Origin: Rebecca billardiae RCC1528
Lineage: Eukaryota > Haptophyta
Assembly (NCBI GenBank): GCA_965240325.2
Contig: OZ251240.1
Coordinates: 1,571,923-1,635,922, forward strand
Direction: 5' to 3'
DNA length: 64,000 bases
Shown here one piece after another: positions 40,854-51,908 of the stretch. A program made the translations under genes and the position numbers. The notes beneath the pieces are model-generated. The model was not told the DNA's origin, did no database searches, and saw only the letters and a list, made by a program, of their open reading frames with translations. Numbering within the stretch: position 1 is the stretch's first letter; every line of letters begins with the position of its first letter.

Positions 40854-43334
40854 TCACGCCCCGCCCTTCGCGCCGTAGTGGTACGTGCCGCTGCCCATCA
40901 GCTGCGGCGGGTAGCGCTCGCCCGCGACCGCGCCGAGCGGCACCGCCGCCTCGAGCTCGGCGCGCTCGGCGTCGCTCAGCTCGAGCTCGGCGGCGGCGAG
41001 GTTCTCCCTGAGGTGCGCGGCGCTGCGCGTGCCGGGGATGGGCACGGCGCCCTGCGCGTGCACCCACGCGCACGCCAGCTGCGCCGCCGTGCACCCCTTC
41101 CGCTCGGCGAGCGCGCGCACCGCGCCGACGAGCCGCAGGTTCTTCTCGAGGTTTTCCGGCGAGAAGCGCGGCTGCATCGCGCGCCGAAAGTCCTTCGCGT
41201 GCAGCTGCTCGGCGGAGGCGATGGCGCCGGCGAGGAGGCCGCGGCAGAGGGGCGCGTACGCCACCACGCCGATCCCGAGCTCGCGGCACACCGGCAGCAG
41301 GTCCGCCTCCACGTCGCGCGTGAAGAGCGACCACTCCGCCTGCACGCAGCTCACGGGGTGGATCGCGTGGCACGCGCGCACGTCGGCCGGCGCAATCTCG
41401 GAGAGGCCGAGGTAGCGGACGAGGCCGTCGCGCACGCACTCGGCGAGCGCGCGCCACGAGTCGGCGATGTCGGCGATCCCCGGGTCCCGCCGGTTGAGGT
41501 ACACCAGGTCGATGTAGTCCGTGCCGAACCGGTCGAGCGAGCGGCGCACCGCCGCCTTGAGCGCGCGCGCCGAGCCGTCCATCCGCATGTGCCCGTCCAC
41601 AATGTCGACGCCGAGCTTGGTGCCGATGACGAGGCGCGCGCGGCGGGAGGGGTCGCGGCCGAGGAAGCGGCCGAGGAGCATCTCGTTGTGCCCCAGCCCG
41701 TAGAAGCACGCCGTGTCGACGAACAGCGTGCCGCCGCCCAGCTCGAGCGCGTCGGCGAGCATCGCGAGCGCGGACGCCTCAAACTCGGCCGAATTCGCCT
41801 CGTCGGGCGCCGTGTACATGCCGCCCGAGAGCGACATGAGGCCGAGGCCCTGCCTGGGCACGCGCAGCCCGGCGCCGCCGAGCGGCACGGTGTTGTTCGG
41901 GTGCTCCGCGGGGGCCGCGCCCGCGAGCGACGCGCTCGCCACCGCGCTCGCCACCACGTCCGCCACGCCCTGCGTGCGCTCGTTGGCCGCGGCGCGCGCG
42001 AGCGCGCTCGCGAGCCGCGGCCGCGAGCCGGCCGCGCGCTCGTCGTCCTCGGCGCCGGCGGGGTGCGCGCCGGGCTTGCCCGCGCCGAGCGCGGCCCACG
42101 CGGGCGCGGCGAAGTAGTCCATCGGCCCGCGCTTCACCTTCGCCATGAAGTGCGGCGCGCCGAGGCTCGCGCCGCCGACCGCGGCGGTGAGCGGCACGAT
42201 CGCCGCGACGGCCGCGGGCGGGCTCGCCCACGCGCGCGAGGCCGGCCGCCCGTGTGCGAGCTCGAGCAGGTTGGCGAGCGCGACGTCGGCGTGGCCGAGG
42301 GGCATGCCCGGCGGCTTGCCCACGCGCGAGCCCGCGTACACCGACAGCTTCGGCTCGCGCAGGCTCGTGCAGTCGCCGATCGCGAACACGCGCCCGCTCG
42401 CGCCGCCCGGCCCGTCGCAGTCGCCCGGCAGGCCGAGCACGCGCAGCTGCGCGTCCACGCGCACGAGGCCGGTGGCGGGGTCGAGCGCGGCGTCGGGCAC
42501 GAGGCCGGTGGTGTTCGGCGCCGCGCCCACGCACCAGAGCACCAGGTCCGCGTGCAGCGTCTCGCCCGTCGAGAGCGCGACGGGGAAGGGCACGCCGTCC
42601 GCGGCGGCGCGGTAGCCGCCGGGGCAGCCGTCGGCGCGCAGCGACGTCACGCGCGCGCCGAGGCGCGTGCCGATGGCGGCGGCGGCGCAGCGCGCGGCGA
42701 GGCGGGCCTGGAAGGCCTCGAGCGCGCCCGCCTCCGCGCCCGGCACCGACCCGTCCGCGAGCGCCGCCGCGCCGTGCACGATCGTCACGCTCGCGTCAGG
42801 GGAGACCGCGTCGCGCACCTGGCCCGCGAGCTCGAGCCCGACCAAGCCGCCGCCGGCGACGACGACCTTCTTGGCCGCGCGGATCGCGGCGCTCACGCCG
42901 CGGTAGTGCTGCCGCAGCGCCGGCACCGACGTCGCGCCCGGCGGCGGGTCCGCCGGCGAGAGGTTCTGCGAGCCGAGCGCGAGCACGCAGTAGTCGTACC
43001 GCACCGTCGAGCCCGACGCGAGCGTGACGGTGCGCGCGGACGCGTCGAGGGCGGCGACGCCGTCGTGCACGAGGGCGGAGCGCGGGCCGGCGAGCAGGTT
43101 GCGCAGCGGCACGAGCCCCTTCGCCATCGCCCACTCCGGGTCGACGATCGCGCGCGGGCCGCCCGGCTTGTACACCATCGCCGGCCGGCGCTCGACGACC
43201 GTCACGCGGAAGCCGGCGGCGTCGGCGATCCGCGCCATCGAGGCGCCGCCGAGGCCGGCGCCGAGCACGAGCACGTGCTTGTCCGCCGCCTCCGCGTGCG
43301 CGCGCCCCCTCGCCGACGACGGCACGCCGCCCAT
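40854..43334 (-). CDS. Fusion: AIFM2/FSP1-like FAD oxidoreductase + aldo-keto reductase (catalytic His replaced by Asn)
   Basis: Predicted 826 aa, one uninterrupted exon, from ATG 43334 ('MGGVPSSARGRAH'). Longer in-frame extensions enter the divergent gene. Residues ~18-400 form a two-dinucleotide-fold flavoprotein: GAGLGG (25-30) for FAD, GGGLVG (161-166) for NAD(P)H, and AIGD (318-321). The closest resemblance is to AIFM2-type NADH:quinone oxidoreductases. After an Ala-rich linker (~440-495), residues ~497-820 form an aldo-keto reductase barrel of the AKR13/YakC type, with Asp540, Tyr545 and Lys573 in place. The expected His is Asn614 ('LVYLNRRDPG'). The phosphate-binding end 'PIPGTRSAAHLREN' is present. 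Such a protein could couple quinone and carbonyl redox chemistry on one NAD(P)H pool, which is speculation. No transmembrane segment or clear leader. Confidence 0.88.
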   Translation of the reverse strand: MGGVPSSARGRAHAEAADKHVLVLGAGLGGASMARIADAAGFRVTVVERRPAMVYKPGGPRAIVDPEWAMAKGLVPLRNLLAGPRSALVHDGVAALDASARTVTLASGSTVRYDYCVLALGSQNLSPADPPPGATSVPALRQHYRGVSAAIRAAKKVVVAGGGLVGLELAGQVRDAVSPDASVTIVHGAAALADGSVPGAEAGALEAFQARLAARCAAAAIGTRLGARVTSLRADGCPGGYRAAADGVPFPVALSTGETLHADLVLWCVGAAPNTTGLVPDAALDPATGLVRVDAQLRVLGLPGDCDGPGGASGRVFAIGDCTSLREPKLSVYAGSRVGKPPGMPLGHADVALANLLELAHGRPASRAWASPPAAVAAIVPLTAAVGGASLGAPHFMAKVKRGPMDYFAAPAWAALGAGKPGAHPAGAEDDERAAGSRPRLASALARAAANERTQGVADVVASAVASASLAGAAPAEHPNNTVPLGGAGLRVPRQGLGLMSLSGGMYTAPDEANSAEFEASALAMLADALELGGGTLFVDTACFYGLGHNEMLLGRFLGRDPSRRARLVIGTKLGVDIVDGHMRMDGSARALKAAVRRSLDRFGTDYIDLVYLNRRDPGIADIADSWRALAECVRDGLVRYLGLSEIAPADVRACHAIHPVSCVQAEWSLFTRDVEADLLPVCRELGIGVVAYAPLCRGLLAGAIASAEQLHAKDFRRAMQPRFSPENLEKNLRLVGAVRALAERKGCTAAQLACAWVHAQGAVPIPGTRSAAHLRENLAAAELELSDAERAELEAAVPLGAVAGERYPPQLMGSGTYHYGAKGGA

Positions 43335-43467
43335 GGCGGCGGCCGCGCGCGCCCGTCCCGTCCAGCAGGCGAGAGATCGGCTCGACCGCGGGGGCCGCCA
43401 CTGACAGTGCTGCGAGGGACGATTTGAGCAGCACGGTCCGGTCGTCCCGGTCCGGACTACAGTACGG
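43335..43467. promoter_or_regulatory. Compact bidirectional promoter, AIFM2-AKR / F-box-RCC1 B
   Basis: Only 133 bp separate the divergent start codons (43334 minus, 43468 plus). It includes an imperfect GGTCCGGTCGTCCCGGTCCGG repeat near 43434-43455. No TATA box. Confidence 0.5.
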
Positions 43468-44825
43468 ATGATGGCGGCGCGCGATGGCGGCCGCTCCGCG
43501 CGCGCGCTCGGCGAGCTGCCCGCCGAGGTGCTCGAGCGCATCCTGGCTCTGCTCGGCGGGGCGCGCGACCTTGCCGCCGCGAACGCCGCCTCGCGCCTCT
43601 TCCGCGGCGAGCCGGGCGGCGGCCGCTCGGTGGTCGAGCGCGCGCTGCGCGGGCGAGCGCGCGCGCGCGGGCACGCGCTGCCGGCGGCGCTGCCGGCGCG
43701 CGCGCGCACGTGGACGGCGGAGCTGCTCGCGCGCGAGCGCGCGCTCGAGCTCGCGCGGACGCACCTCTCCGTCGCGGCGGCCGGCGGCTGGGCGAGCCGG
43801 CCGTACGAAGACTCGCCCGTCGCGCGCGCGCCTCGCTGTGCGCGGTGCGCGTGGTCGCGGTGGCCGCGGGCTACTACCACCTGCTCGCGCTGAGCGAGGC
43901 CGGCGCCGTGTACGGCTGCGGCGAGAACGAGCGCGGCCAGCTGGGGCGGGCGGGCACACACGCGCGCCGCTCGTTCGTCGGGCCGCTCTGCCCGTCGCCG
44001 CCGGGGCGCGAGCCCTTCGTGTGCATCGCTGCGGGCGGCTGCTGCAGCCTCGCGCTCAGCGCCGCCGGCCGCGCGTACAGCTGGGGCTACAACTGGTGCG
44101 GCCAGCTCGGCCACGGCGACACGAAGGACCTGTGGGGGCCGACGCGCATCGAGGCGCTGGAGGGCGTGCGCATTGGTGGGCTCGCGGCGGGGGCGCTACA
44201 CACGCTGCTGCTCTCGGTCAGCGGTGATGTCTACTCGTGTGGTGACAACTACCATGGGCAGCGCGGCCACGGCGACCAGCAGGAGCGGCGCACGCCGAGG
44301 CGCATCGAGGCGCTCGCGGGCGTGCGCGCCGTGCACGTGAGCGCGGGCTACGAGCACAGCCTGGTGGTGGACGCGGAGGGTGGCGCGTATTCGTTCGGTG
44401 CAGGCTTTGGCGGTGAGCTCGGGCACGGTTACGGAGTGGATCGTGCGGTGCCCACTCGCATCGAGGCCCTGGCAGGCGTGCGTGCGGTACGCGCGTGCGC
44501 TGGCCGCCATGGCAGTGCCGTCGTGTGCGCGGATGGCAGCGTGTACACGTTCGGGGACAACGAGTATGGCCAGCTCTGCGCACCGGGAAGCGACGGGCGG
44601 CTGGCGCGACTGCCGGCGCGTGTGCAGGCGTTTGAGCCAGTGCGTGTGCTGGACTGCGCGCTGAGTGACACCCACGCGCTGTACGTCACAGCGGACGGCA
44701 GCGCGCACGCGTGCGGCATGCGGTCGGCCGCTCTCGGCCTAGGCGTGAGTGCAGCCGACGCTGACGACGATGACCGAGTCGACGCGCCTGCGCGCATCGG
44801 CCAGCTGCCGCGGCTGGGGTGCTGA
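43468..44825 (+). pseudogene. F-box / RCC1-repeat protein, paralogue B, frame-disrupted
   Basis: The F-box half starts at 43468 ('LGELPAEVLERILALLGG') and stays open to 43893. The RCC1 half reads in a different frame from about 43830 to the stop at 44825 ('YSWGYNWCGQLGHGD', 'YTFGDNEYGQLCAPG'). Alignment with paralogue A places the switch near the GCGCGCGCGC run at 43823-43833; a 2-nt expansion of that run, or loss of 1 nt, would explain it. Paralogue A's first RCC1 blade is also missing here. Options are a pseudogene, an assembly error in a GC repeat, or a cryptic intron. The RCC1 half otherwise shows no stop over ~330 codons, which argues for recent disruption or sequence error. Confidence 0.75.
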
Positions 44826-45360
44826 GCTGCGCTGCCGGGGGGCAGGCCGAGGAGGCAGGCGCCGGCAACGTACGTAGACTACCGTACGGCCAGTGGCGGC
44901 CTGTGGCTGTGGTGTAGTAGTGATAAGCAGTTGCTGAACGGATTATGATGCAGCGCAGCTGCTGTTCGATCGTGTCGGTTGGGGCGCGAGTTCCAGAGTC
45001 GGCGAGTCCTGCTGTAATGCTCGTCCGGTGCCCTCGCCAAAGGAATAGAAGAGAGATAGGACGGCAACTCCCAGTACTAGTGCGCCGGAGACCGAGGTCA
45101 TGGTACCGACTCCATCGTGCCGGGGGCCGAGGGCCGCTGAGTTCCGAGCGACGCCGAGGCCGCCCCCTCCCTCCCGCTCCCGAGCGCCGCTCCGCCGCGG
45201 GCGTGCACGCCGCCAATTCGACGCGCGCGGCGCTGCCATGCTGTCGACGCTTCAACCGGGTCGTCGGTCGACTGCCGCCGCGCCCGCGCCCGCCGCCGAG
45301 CCCACCGGGTGCGCCACGCGCCGCGCGGCACGCGCGGGCGCCGAACCGACCGGCGCCGCC
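44826..45360. other. Intergenic; weak small-protein candidate only
   Basis: A minus-strand frame at 44943-45101 would encode 52 residues with one hydrophobic helix ('VSGALVLGVAVLSLFYSFG'), but there is no homology or context to support it. No other signal. Confidence 0.35.
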
Positions 45361-48300
45361 GTGAGCGCCCGCGTGAGGGGCGAGAGAGGGGGAAATTCGC
45401 GGGTGTTAAGCTTTGAATGTGGGGTTGGGTCCACCGAGCCCCCACACAGACCTTAACACCCGCGAAAATGTCCCCAGACCGTGCGCTCACGACGCGCGTA
45501 TGCTACCTTCCTGAGTGCAACAAAGCTGGTTGTGCTCCTCTGCGAGCGCCGTCGCCTGAGTCGAGAGAGCGGATATTTCGCGGGTGTCTTCGTTTGGGCA
45601 AGGCCCCTTGCTACTACTCTCGGCATACATGCCCGAAGACCCGCGTTCTAGCGTGCGGGGCGCGAGCAGACCACGACGCGCACACGCGGCGCGCCTTGGC
45701 ACAATGCACCTGGCCATGCGACGCCTGCGCGAGCGTCGTCCGAGGCGAGAGAGGGGGCTATTCGCGGGTGTCTTTGCTTCTTTGGAGGGTTGTGTCCATG
45801 CCCTTGGCACACACGCCTTAACACCCGCGATTTGTGCGAAGAGCGCGCTCTCACGACAGCGCGCGCTAGGTCCTGAGCCGCGGGCGTGGGTGAGTGGCGG
45901 CGCGCGCCGAAGCTCGACTCGGCTCAGGTGCGTTGGGGTGCTCGACCGGTGCGTGTGCCCGGGGCGGGCGCGGAGCGGCCAACGCGCCCACCAAGCGGCG
46001 CAACGCACCGCCTCGCTCCCCAACGCATCGCCGCCGCTCTCGCGCACGCGGCCGGCGCGCGCTGGGCCGCCCACCCGCGTCGATCACGCTGCGCGCGCTC
46101 CCGCCGCACAGACAGGGGCTGCCGTGGCCGCGCCGCGCTCGAGCTGAGCGCCCACCGAGTGCTGCTGCTGTGCCGGCTGCTGCTGCGGAGTGCTGGCTGC
46201 AGCTGAGTGGGCCGACGCAAAGCCTGGCGCCGGAGAGGCGGGCCGCGCGGCCGGGGGCGCGCAGCAGGCCCAGCGCCTCGTCCTAGTCGAACCTGCCCCC
46301 GCCCCGGCCCCCCATCCTGCCCTTCATTTAACCTGCTCCTGGTGCGCGTAGTGAGCGGCAAGCATCAGGTCCCTCCTCATCGCGCGTGAGGGCCCGCTCT
46401 CGGCGCACAGCCGTACCGCGTACGATACGCGCCCACTGCAGTGCGGCTGGTCGCGCGCGCGCCTCACGTCGAAGGGTTAGGGTGCGCCTTATTGCCGCGG
46501 CGCGAGCGCGTTGAGGCCGAGACGAGCACGTTCGATTCGAGCGCTGCCATTGCGTGTCGGCAGCGGTGATGAGCAGCAGTCGCGCAGGCACCGCCCTGTC
46601 CCACCGCGCTGCGAGGCACAGTCACACCATTGGCACTCGCGCCCGGCTGGCCGGCCGCCCTCAGCGTGCAGTCGGACGGCCTCGAGGGGGCGGGTTGGGC
46701 GGCGGACGAGCGACGACGGGCGTCTGCTGGCGAGCCTTGGCCGCGCCGTGCGCGTCGTCTTGCCAAGCGCAGCCATCGCCCGCGCCCGCGCCCGCCGCCG
46801 CCATGTGTAGTCGCGGTTGCCGCGCGCGGCCTGCGCCGAGTGCTCCGACCGCACGGCAGCTGCTGGCCACTGCCTTCTGGCTGGCGAGGTGCGATGAACC
46901 GCGGCGCAGCACGCGGCGGTCCAGCCGAGCGCGAGGCGTCGAGCCCAGCGGGCTGCTCGCGCGAGGGCACACGCGACGACTACGAGCCAGGCTCTGGCGG
47001 CGGCTGCAGGACCGAGGCTGCGTCCGGAGCCGTGCCGACTGCGCCGAGCGCGCGCCGCATCGCGCCCCGTGCGGCTCGGCTGGGATCGCCGGACCTCGGC
47101 GCAGCACGTGGCGCCGCAGCCGAGGTCGAGGCGTCGCGCCCCGCGGCTTGCCCGCGCGTGCCCGCACCAACTGCCCGCGCCCCACGGCCGGGTTGTCACG
47201 GAGGTGCCGACGCCGAGTCAGGGGCCGAGCGCGCGCGTGGCGGCCACCGGCAGCCCAGGGCGCGCCCGCGCGGGCGCGAAGGCAGCGCGTGAGGCGGTGC
47301 GAGCCAGCCGAGCGACCGCAGCGCGTGCTGCTCGGCGGCGCGTGGCGCGAGTGCGTCGCGACCGTGGTTGGCGTCACGCACCGGCTCAGCTGCCCCCGCC
47401 CCCGCGCCCCCATCCTCCACCTCGTCCGAGCTGCCTCCAGTGCGCGCCATCACGGCCGCGAGCGGCCGATGCGCAGCTGCTGGGTGCCGCTGCTCGTGCG
47501 CGCGCCTCACACGCAAGGAACGGCCGCCCCTGGCAGTGGCGCGTGCGCGTGCCGGTCGGTACGAGCCCACTCGAGCGCGGTCAGCGTGTCGGCGGTGGCG
47601 AGCAGGAGCGCGGTGCCACGGCCCGGAGCTCCGCGCAGACTTGGCAGCTGTTCGCGCGTTGCTGACGGGCGCCACGCACTGCGCGGCGTCGTGCGAAGGA
47701 TGGAGACGCGAGTGCATCCTCCCAGCACGCGCGCTCGACCGCTCGGCAGTGCACCCGCGCGGCCGCGCGCGGCCGGCTGCGTTTGCGTGGCAGCGCGGCC
47801 GAGCGAGGGGCGGGCAGTGCGCTCGCGCCGCCGCGCACGGTGGCGATGGCAGCGCGTGGGACGTGGTGAGCGGCGCTCTGGGCGCGTGCTTTGACGGCGC
47901 GTGGATCCCCTCGCGCACCACTGCGCCGGCGTGCGCGCACGCGACGCGCACGACAGCCGCCTTTGGCGGACGGCGGGGATGGAGTGCGGCCATGCTGGTC
48001 TTTGAGGCCGGATTTCTCGTCGCTTGGGATACCAAATCTTTTTTCCGACGCCACCGACGACCGTTGGTCGTGGCAGCGCCGAATTCAGCATGGCCTCTCC
48101 CCACACGGGTACGAGTCTGCATCCCGCGGCGCGATGGGCGCGAGCCCGCGTCGCACGGGGCGGTCGCGCGCCCGGAGGTATGCACGCGGAGCGCCGTATC
48201 CGCCCCTGCGCCTCGCACCAGCCCAAGGCGGCCTCCGCCCCCGCCCCCCGTCTCACTCGTCGTCCGACCTGCCTCTGGCTAGCCAGCAGCGGGCGCTCCA

Positions 48301-51300
48301 ACAGCTGCGCCCGGCGGTTCGGGCGGGGGGATCCGCGATGCTGGGCGTCCACCTCGGCTAGCCGTCGTCGACGCATCGTGAGCGTCGTCTCGTCGGCAGC
48401 CGTCACCAGCGCCCGCGCCCGCCGCCGCCATTTGGAGTCTCAGTCGCTGCTGCCTGCAAGTAGTGTGTCCCGCTGACCAGTCGGCAGCTGCCGCTGGCTT
48501 CTGCCTTTCTGGCTGGCCAGGTGCTGTGGCGCCCAGCGTGGCGCAGCACGGCATGGCTGTGCGCGGGCAGTCGGGCCACTCGGACGGCCGAACTGGTGGG
48601 TGAACGGGCCACGCCCGCGAGGGCATCCCAGCGTGCAGCAAGGGCGGCCCAGTCAGGGCGGGAGCGCGGCCGCGCCGAGCGGAAGTCACGGCTGCCAATT
48701 GCGCGGCTCTTGCGCTGTGGGACATGTGTGTGAGCCCCGCCGCGCACGCTCCTGCGGCGCCGAGGCTGCCGCTCCGCGCCCGAGCAGATCGCGCGGCGCG
48801 CGCGGCGGCGCCTGCCGGGTGCTGCTGCTCGGTGGCAGCTACCGCCGAGCGCTGCTGGCTGGGCCGCGCCGGAGAGGCGGGCCGCGCGGCCGGGCGCTGC
48901 GGATGTGGAGCGCCGCAGCCGTCTCAGCGCCTCGCACCGATCGATGCTGCCCCCGCCCCGGCCCCCCATCTTACCCTCCGTCAAGCCTGCGCCTGGTGGG
49001 CCGCGTAGTGAGCGCGGCACGCATCAGGGCGCTCCTCATCGCGCGCGAGCGCCAGCTCATCTGCGCACGGCCGTCCCACTGCGGTGCGGCTGGGCGCACG
49101 CGCGCCTCGCGTCGATGGAGCGGGCGCGCCTTGCCGCGGCGGCCGAGACGAGCACTGTCGAAGCACTGTCGAGCGCGATCGTCGCGGCGGCGAGCAGCTG
49201 TCGTGGCTGGCGCAACGCACCGGCCCAGCCCGCCCCCGCCCCCGCCCCCCCATCCTTCACCTCGTCCGAGCTGCCTCTGGTGCGCGCCATCACGGCCGCG
49301 CTGCGCACGCTCGCACACGCGCCTCGCTTCGAGGGAGCGGCCGTCCCTTGCCGTGGTGCGTGGCGGTCGAGACGAGCGCACACTCCGGCGCCCATGATCA
49401 CCGCGGGTCGGCGGTGGCGAGCAGGAGTCGCGCAGCCTTCATTTTCAACAGCCGCGCGCGCGCCGCGGCCGAGCTCTGCGCGCAGACTTGGCAGCTGTTC
49501 ACGCGTGGCTGGCGGGCACCGCGCACTGCGCGGCGTCGTGCGTGCGAGTGGCGGAGACGCGAGTGCATCCCCCCAGCAAGCGCGCTCGGCCGCTCGGCCG
49601 TGCGCTCGCGCGGCCGCGCGCAGCCGGCAGCGTTTGCTTTCAGCGCGGGCCGAGCGAGCGGGCAGTGCGCTCGCGTCGGGGGCGCAGTCGCAAGGGCCAC
49701 GGGTGGGGCGGTGCGAGCCGGAGGGGGTGCACCGAGCGCATGGTGCTCGGCGGCGCGTGGCCCCTCTCGCGCACCGCTGAGTCGCGCTGAGTCGGCGTGC
49801 GTGCGCGCCGGACAGCACGACGTCCGCCTTGAGCCCTTGAGTCTTGAACGAGGGCCGCCATGCTGGCAGACCTAGGGCTGTTTTTTTTTTGCGTGGGTCG
49901 CCGGGCGGTGCTTTTTTCCCTCGCGCTCCCGAATTCCGTCGCTTGTTCGCGAATCAGCATGGCAGCCCGAGTTCTCCGCGGGGTGGGTCTCGCTTTGCAG
50001 ACGGGCGCAACGGCGGGAGGTGCCGGCGGGTCAGCAACGCGCGCACGCGCGTATGCGTGCTCCTCGTCCGCTACGCGCGCGTGCGCGCTCACTGCCTCGG
50101 CGCAGGCGTGGCTGCGCGCCGCGTGGCGGCTCGCGACCGCCGGGCGTCGCGGCTCGGGCCGCAGCGGCCTGGCAGGCGAGGCTCGCGCCGACGAGCAGCA
50201 GCCTGCGCACTGCGGTTTCGCGCGGGGTGCGTGCTGCGCGCTTGGACTGTCCTCTTGCCCGCGACTGCACGCACGCTCTGTGACGCGCATGCCGCTGCGC
50301 GGCGTGGCGGCTCTCCGAGCGACGCGGCGCTCGGCGCCGCCGAGCCGCACTCGCGCGCCGCCACGGCCTCCGTCTCGGCGCCGCTCGCAGGCGGGCGCCT
50401 GCCGGCAGGCGCTGCGCGAGCGTCTACCGTCTCCGTCCCTTCCCCCTCTCTCGCGCCGGTCGCGCCCTCGGCCGGGCCGAAGCGACTGCCGCGTCGCTGC
50501 GCCGCCTCGGCGCGCCCCGCGGCGGCGAGGGCGGCGGCCCCGCGGCCAGCCGGTCGAGCGCTGGCACCGCGAGCCCGGCGCGCGGCGGCACGGGCGCGTG
50601 GCGCCGCCCCCGCCTGCGCGGCCGCACCCGAGCACGGCTACGCGCAGCGCCCGCGCCCGACGAGGACGAGCCGCGCCGGGCCTCCGCGCGCCGTGCACCG
50701 CCGGTTGGCCCGAGCGCGCGCGCCTCGGCTGCGCCGCCCTCGCGCGCGCCCGCGCCGCACGCCGCGCGGCTGGCTGCCGGGCGCCCGCGCGCCCGCGGCC
50801 GCGGCCGCGGGCCGCCGGCGCCGATGGTGGCGAGGTCGTCGGCCTCGCACGGGCTCGCGCCGGCGAGCGGCGCGCATGGCGAGGGCGGCATGGGCGCACC
50901 CTCGCCGCCGCTGCCCGGCCGGCCGCCTCGCGCGCGGCTGCGCTGTCGCGGGAGGCGGCGATGGCTTTCGCGAGGCCACGCCGCCATCGCCCATCGCCGC
51001 CGAGCCAAATTCAATTATTCATGCCGGCGCCGGCGGAGCCGGCCGTACATTTTTGGGGCTCTCCTTGGCCGCCGGATCACGATGGCTGCCGAGGAACCGG
51101 CCCGGCCGGGGGCCCAACTTGGCGCGCGCTTCGCCGCACAGGCGGGCGGGCGCGCTGCGTGGCGCGCGCGCACACCGCGCGTCGCGCGTGTGCGTGGTGC
51201 CCAGCAAAAATGCGAGATGGCGCGCCCGCCGCTGCGACCGCGTGACGGCTGCCCCGTCACTCGCCGCGTGCGCGGCGGTGGCCCCCGCGCGCGCGGCCGG

Positions 51301-51908
51301 CGCCCGACAGCGCGCGTCGCGTTCCGAGCGCTCGCCGAGCGAGGCGGCGCGAGCCGCGTCGGGGCGGAGCCTCCGTGCAGTCTCGCACTGCACGCGAGCT
51401 GAGCCCATGCGCTCGCGCCACGTCCGCTCCCCCTCGGCCCGCGCGGTGACTCTTGCTGCTGCTGCGGCGGTCACAGCCGCGCGATGTGCCGAGCAGCGCG
51501 TCGCGGCGCTTGGCGACGCGCTCGCCGCCGCGCGCCCCTGCGACGGGCGCGTCCCGCCGCGCGCAAATCGCGCCCCACGAGGCCGCCGCGGCCGCATCGC
51601 GCTCGCTTCGAGCCGGCGCGCGCTGGGCGCGAGCGTCTGCTGGCTCACGCTCTGGTCACCTACCGGCCGCGCGCGCGCTCGGCGGGGTCGGCGAGTGACT
51701 GTGAGAGCAAATAGCTGCGTAGGGACGGTCACGCAGGGCCCGCTCTCGAGCGAGCGCTTGCTGGCCGTCGAGCATATGTGTCGGGCGGCTCCGAACCGCC
51801 GGGTAGAGGCGAGAGCGGCGCGTGCTTGGCCTCGCTCCGGTCACCTAGCGGCCGCGCGCGCGCTCGGCGGCTCAGCCGGGTGGCAGTTCAGGCAAACAGG
51901 CCGCGTAG
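45361..51908. repeat. Subtelomeric mosaic of degenerate GC-rich repeats, no supported gene
   Basis: About 6.5 kb in which every long frame is Arg/Ala/Pro-rich and open on both strands. Homologous blocks recur: 47380-48000 with 49205-49840 (several hundred bp), 46200-46300 with 48840-48960, and the word TCGTCCGAGCTGCCTC with flanking CCCCCGCCCC near 47410, 48260 and 49265, with diverged forms near 46290 and 48955. A related pair starts near 47980 and 49850 (GCCATGCTGG...). The last part (51640-51900) holds two units 185 bp apart sharing GGTCACCTA(C/G)CGGCCGCG, close to the adjacent satellite's period. Confidence 0.65.
45380..45840. repeat. Three copies of a GAGAG...TTCGCGGGTGT motif, two with inverted partner
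   Basis: GCGAGAGAGGG followed by TTCGCGGGTGT occurs near 45379-45406 and 45753-45774, and a shorter form near 45562-45589. Two copies are followed by an inverted CTTAACACCCGCGA (45451-45466 and 45817-45831), so hairpins of ~60-70 bp can form. Confidence 0.7.
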
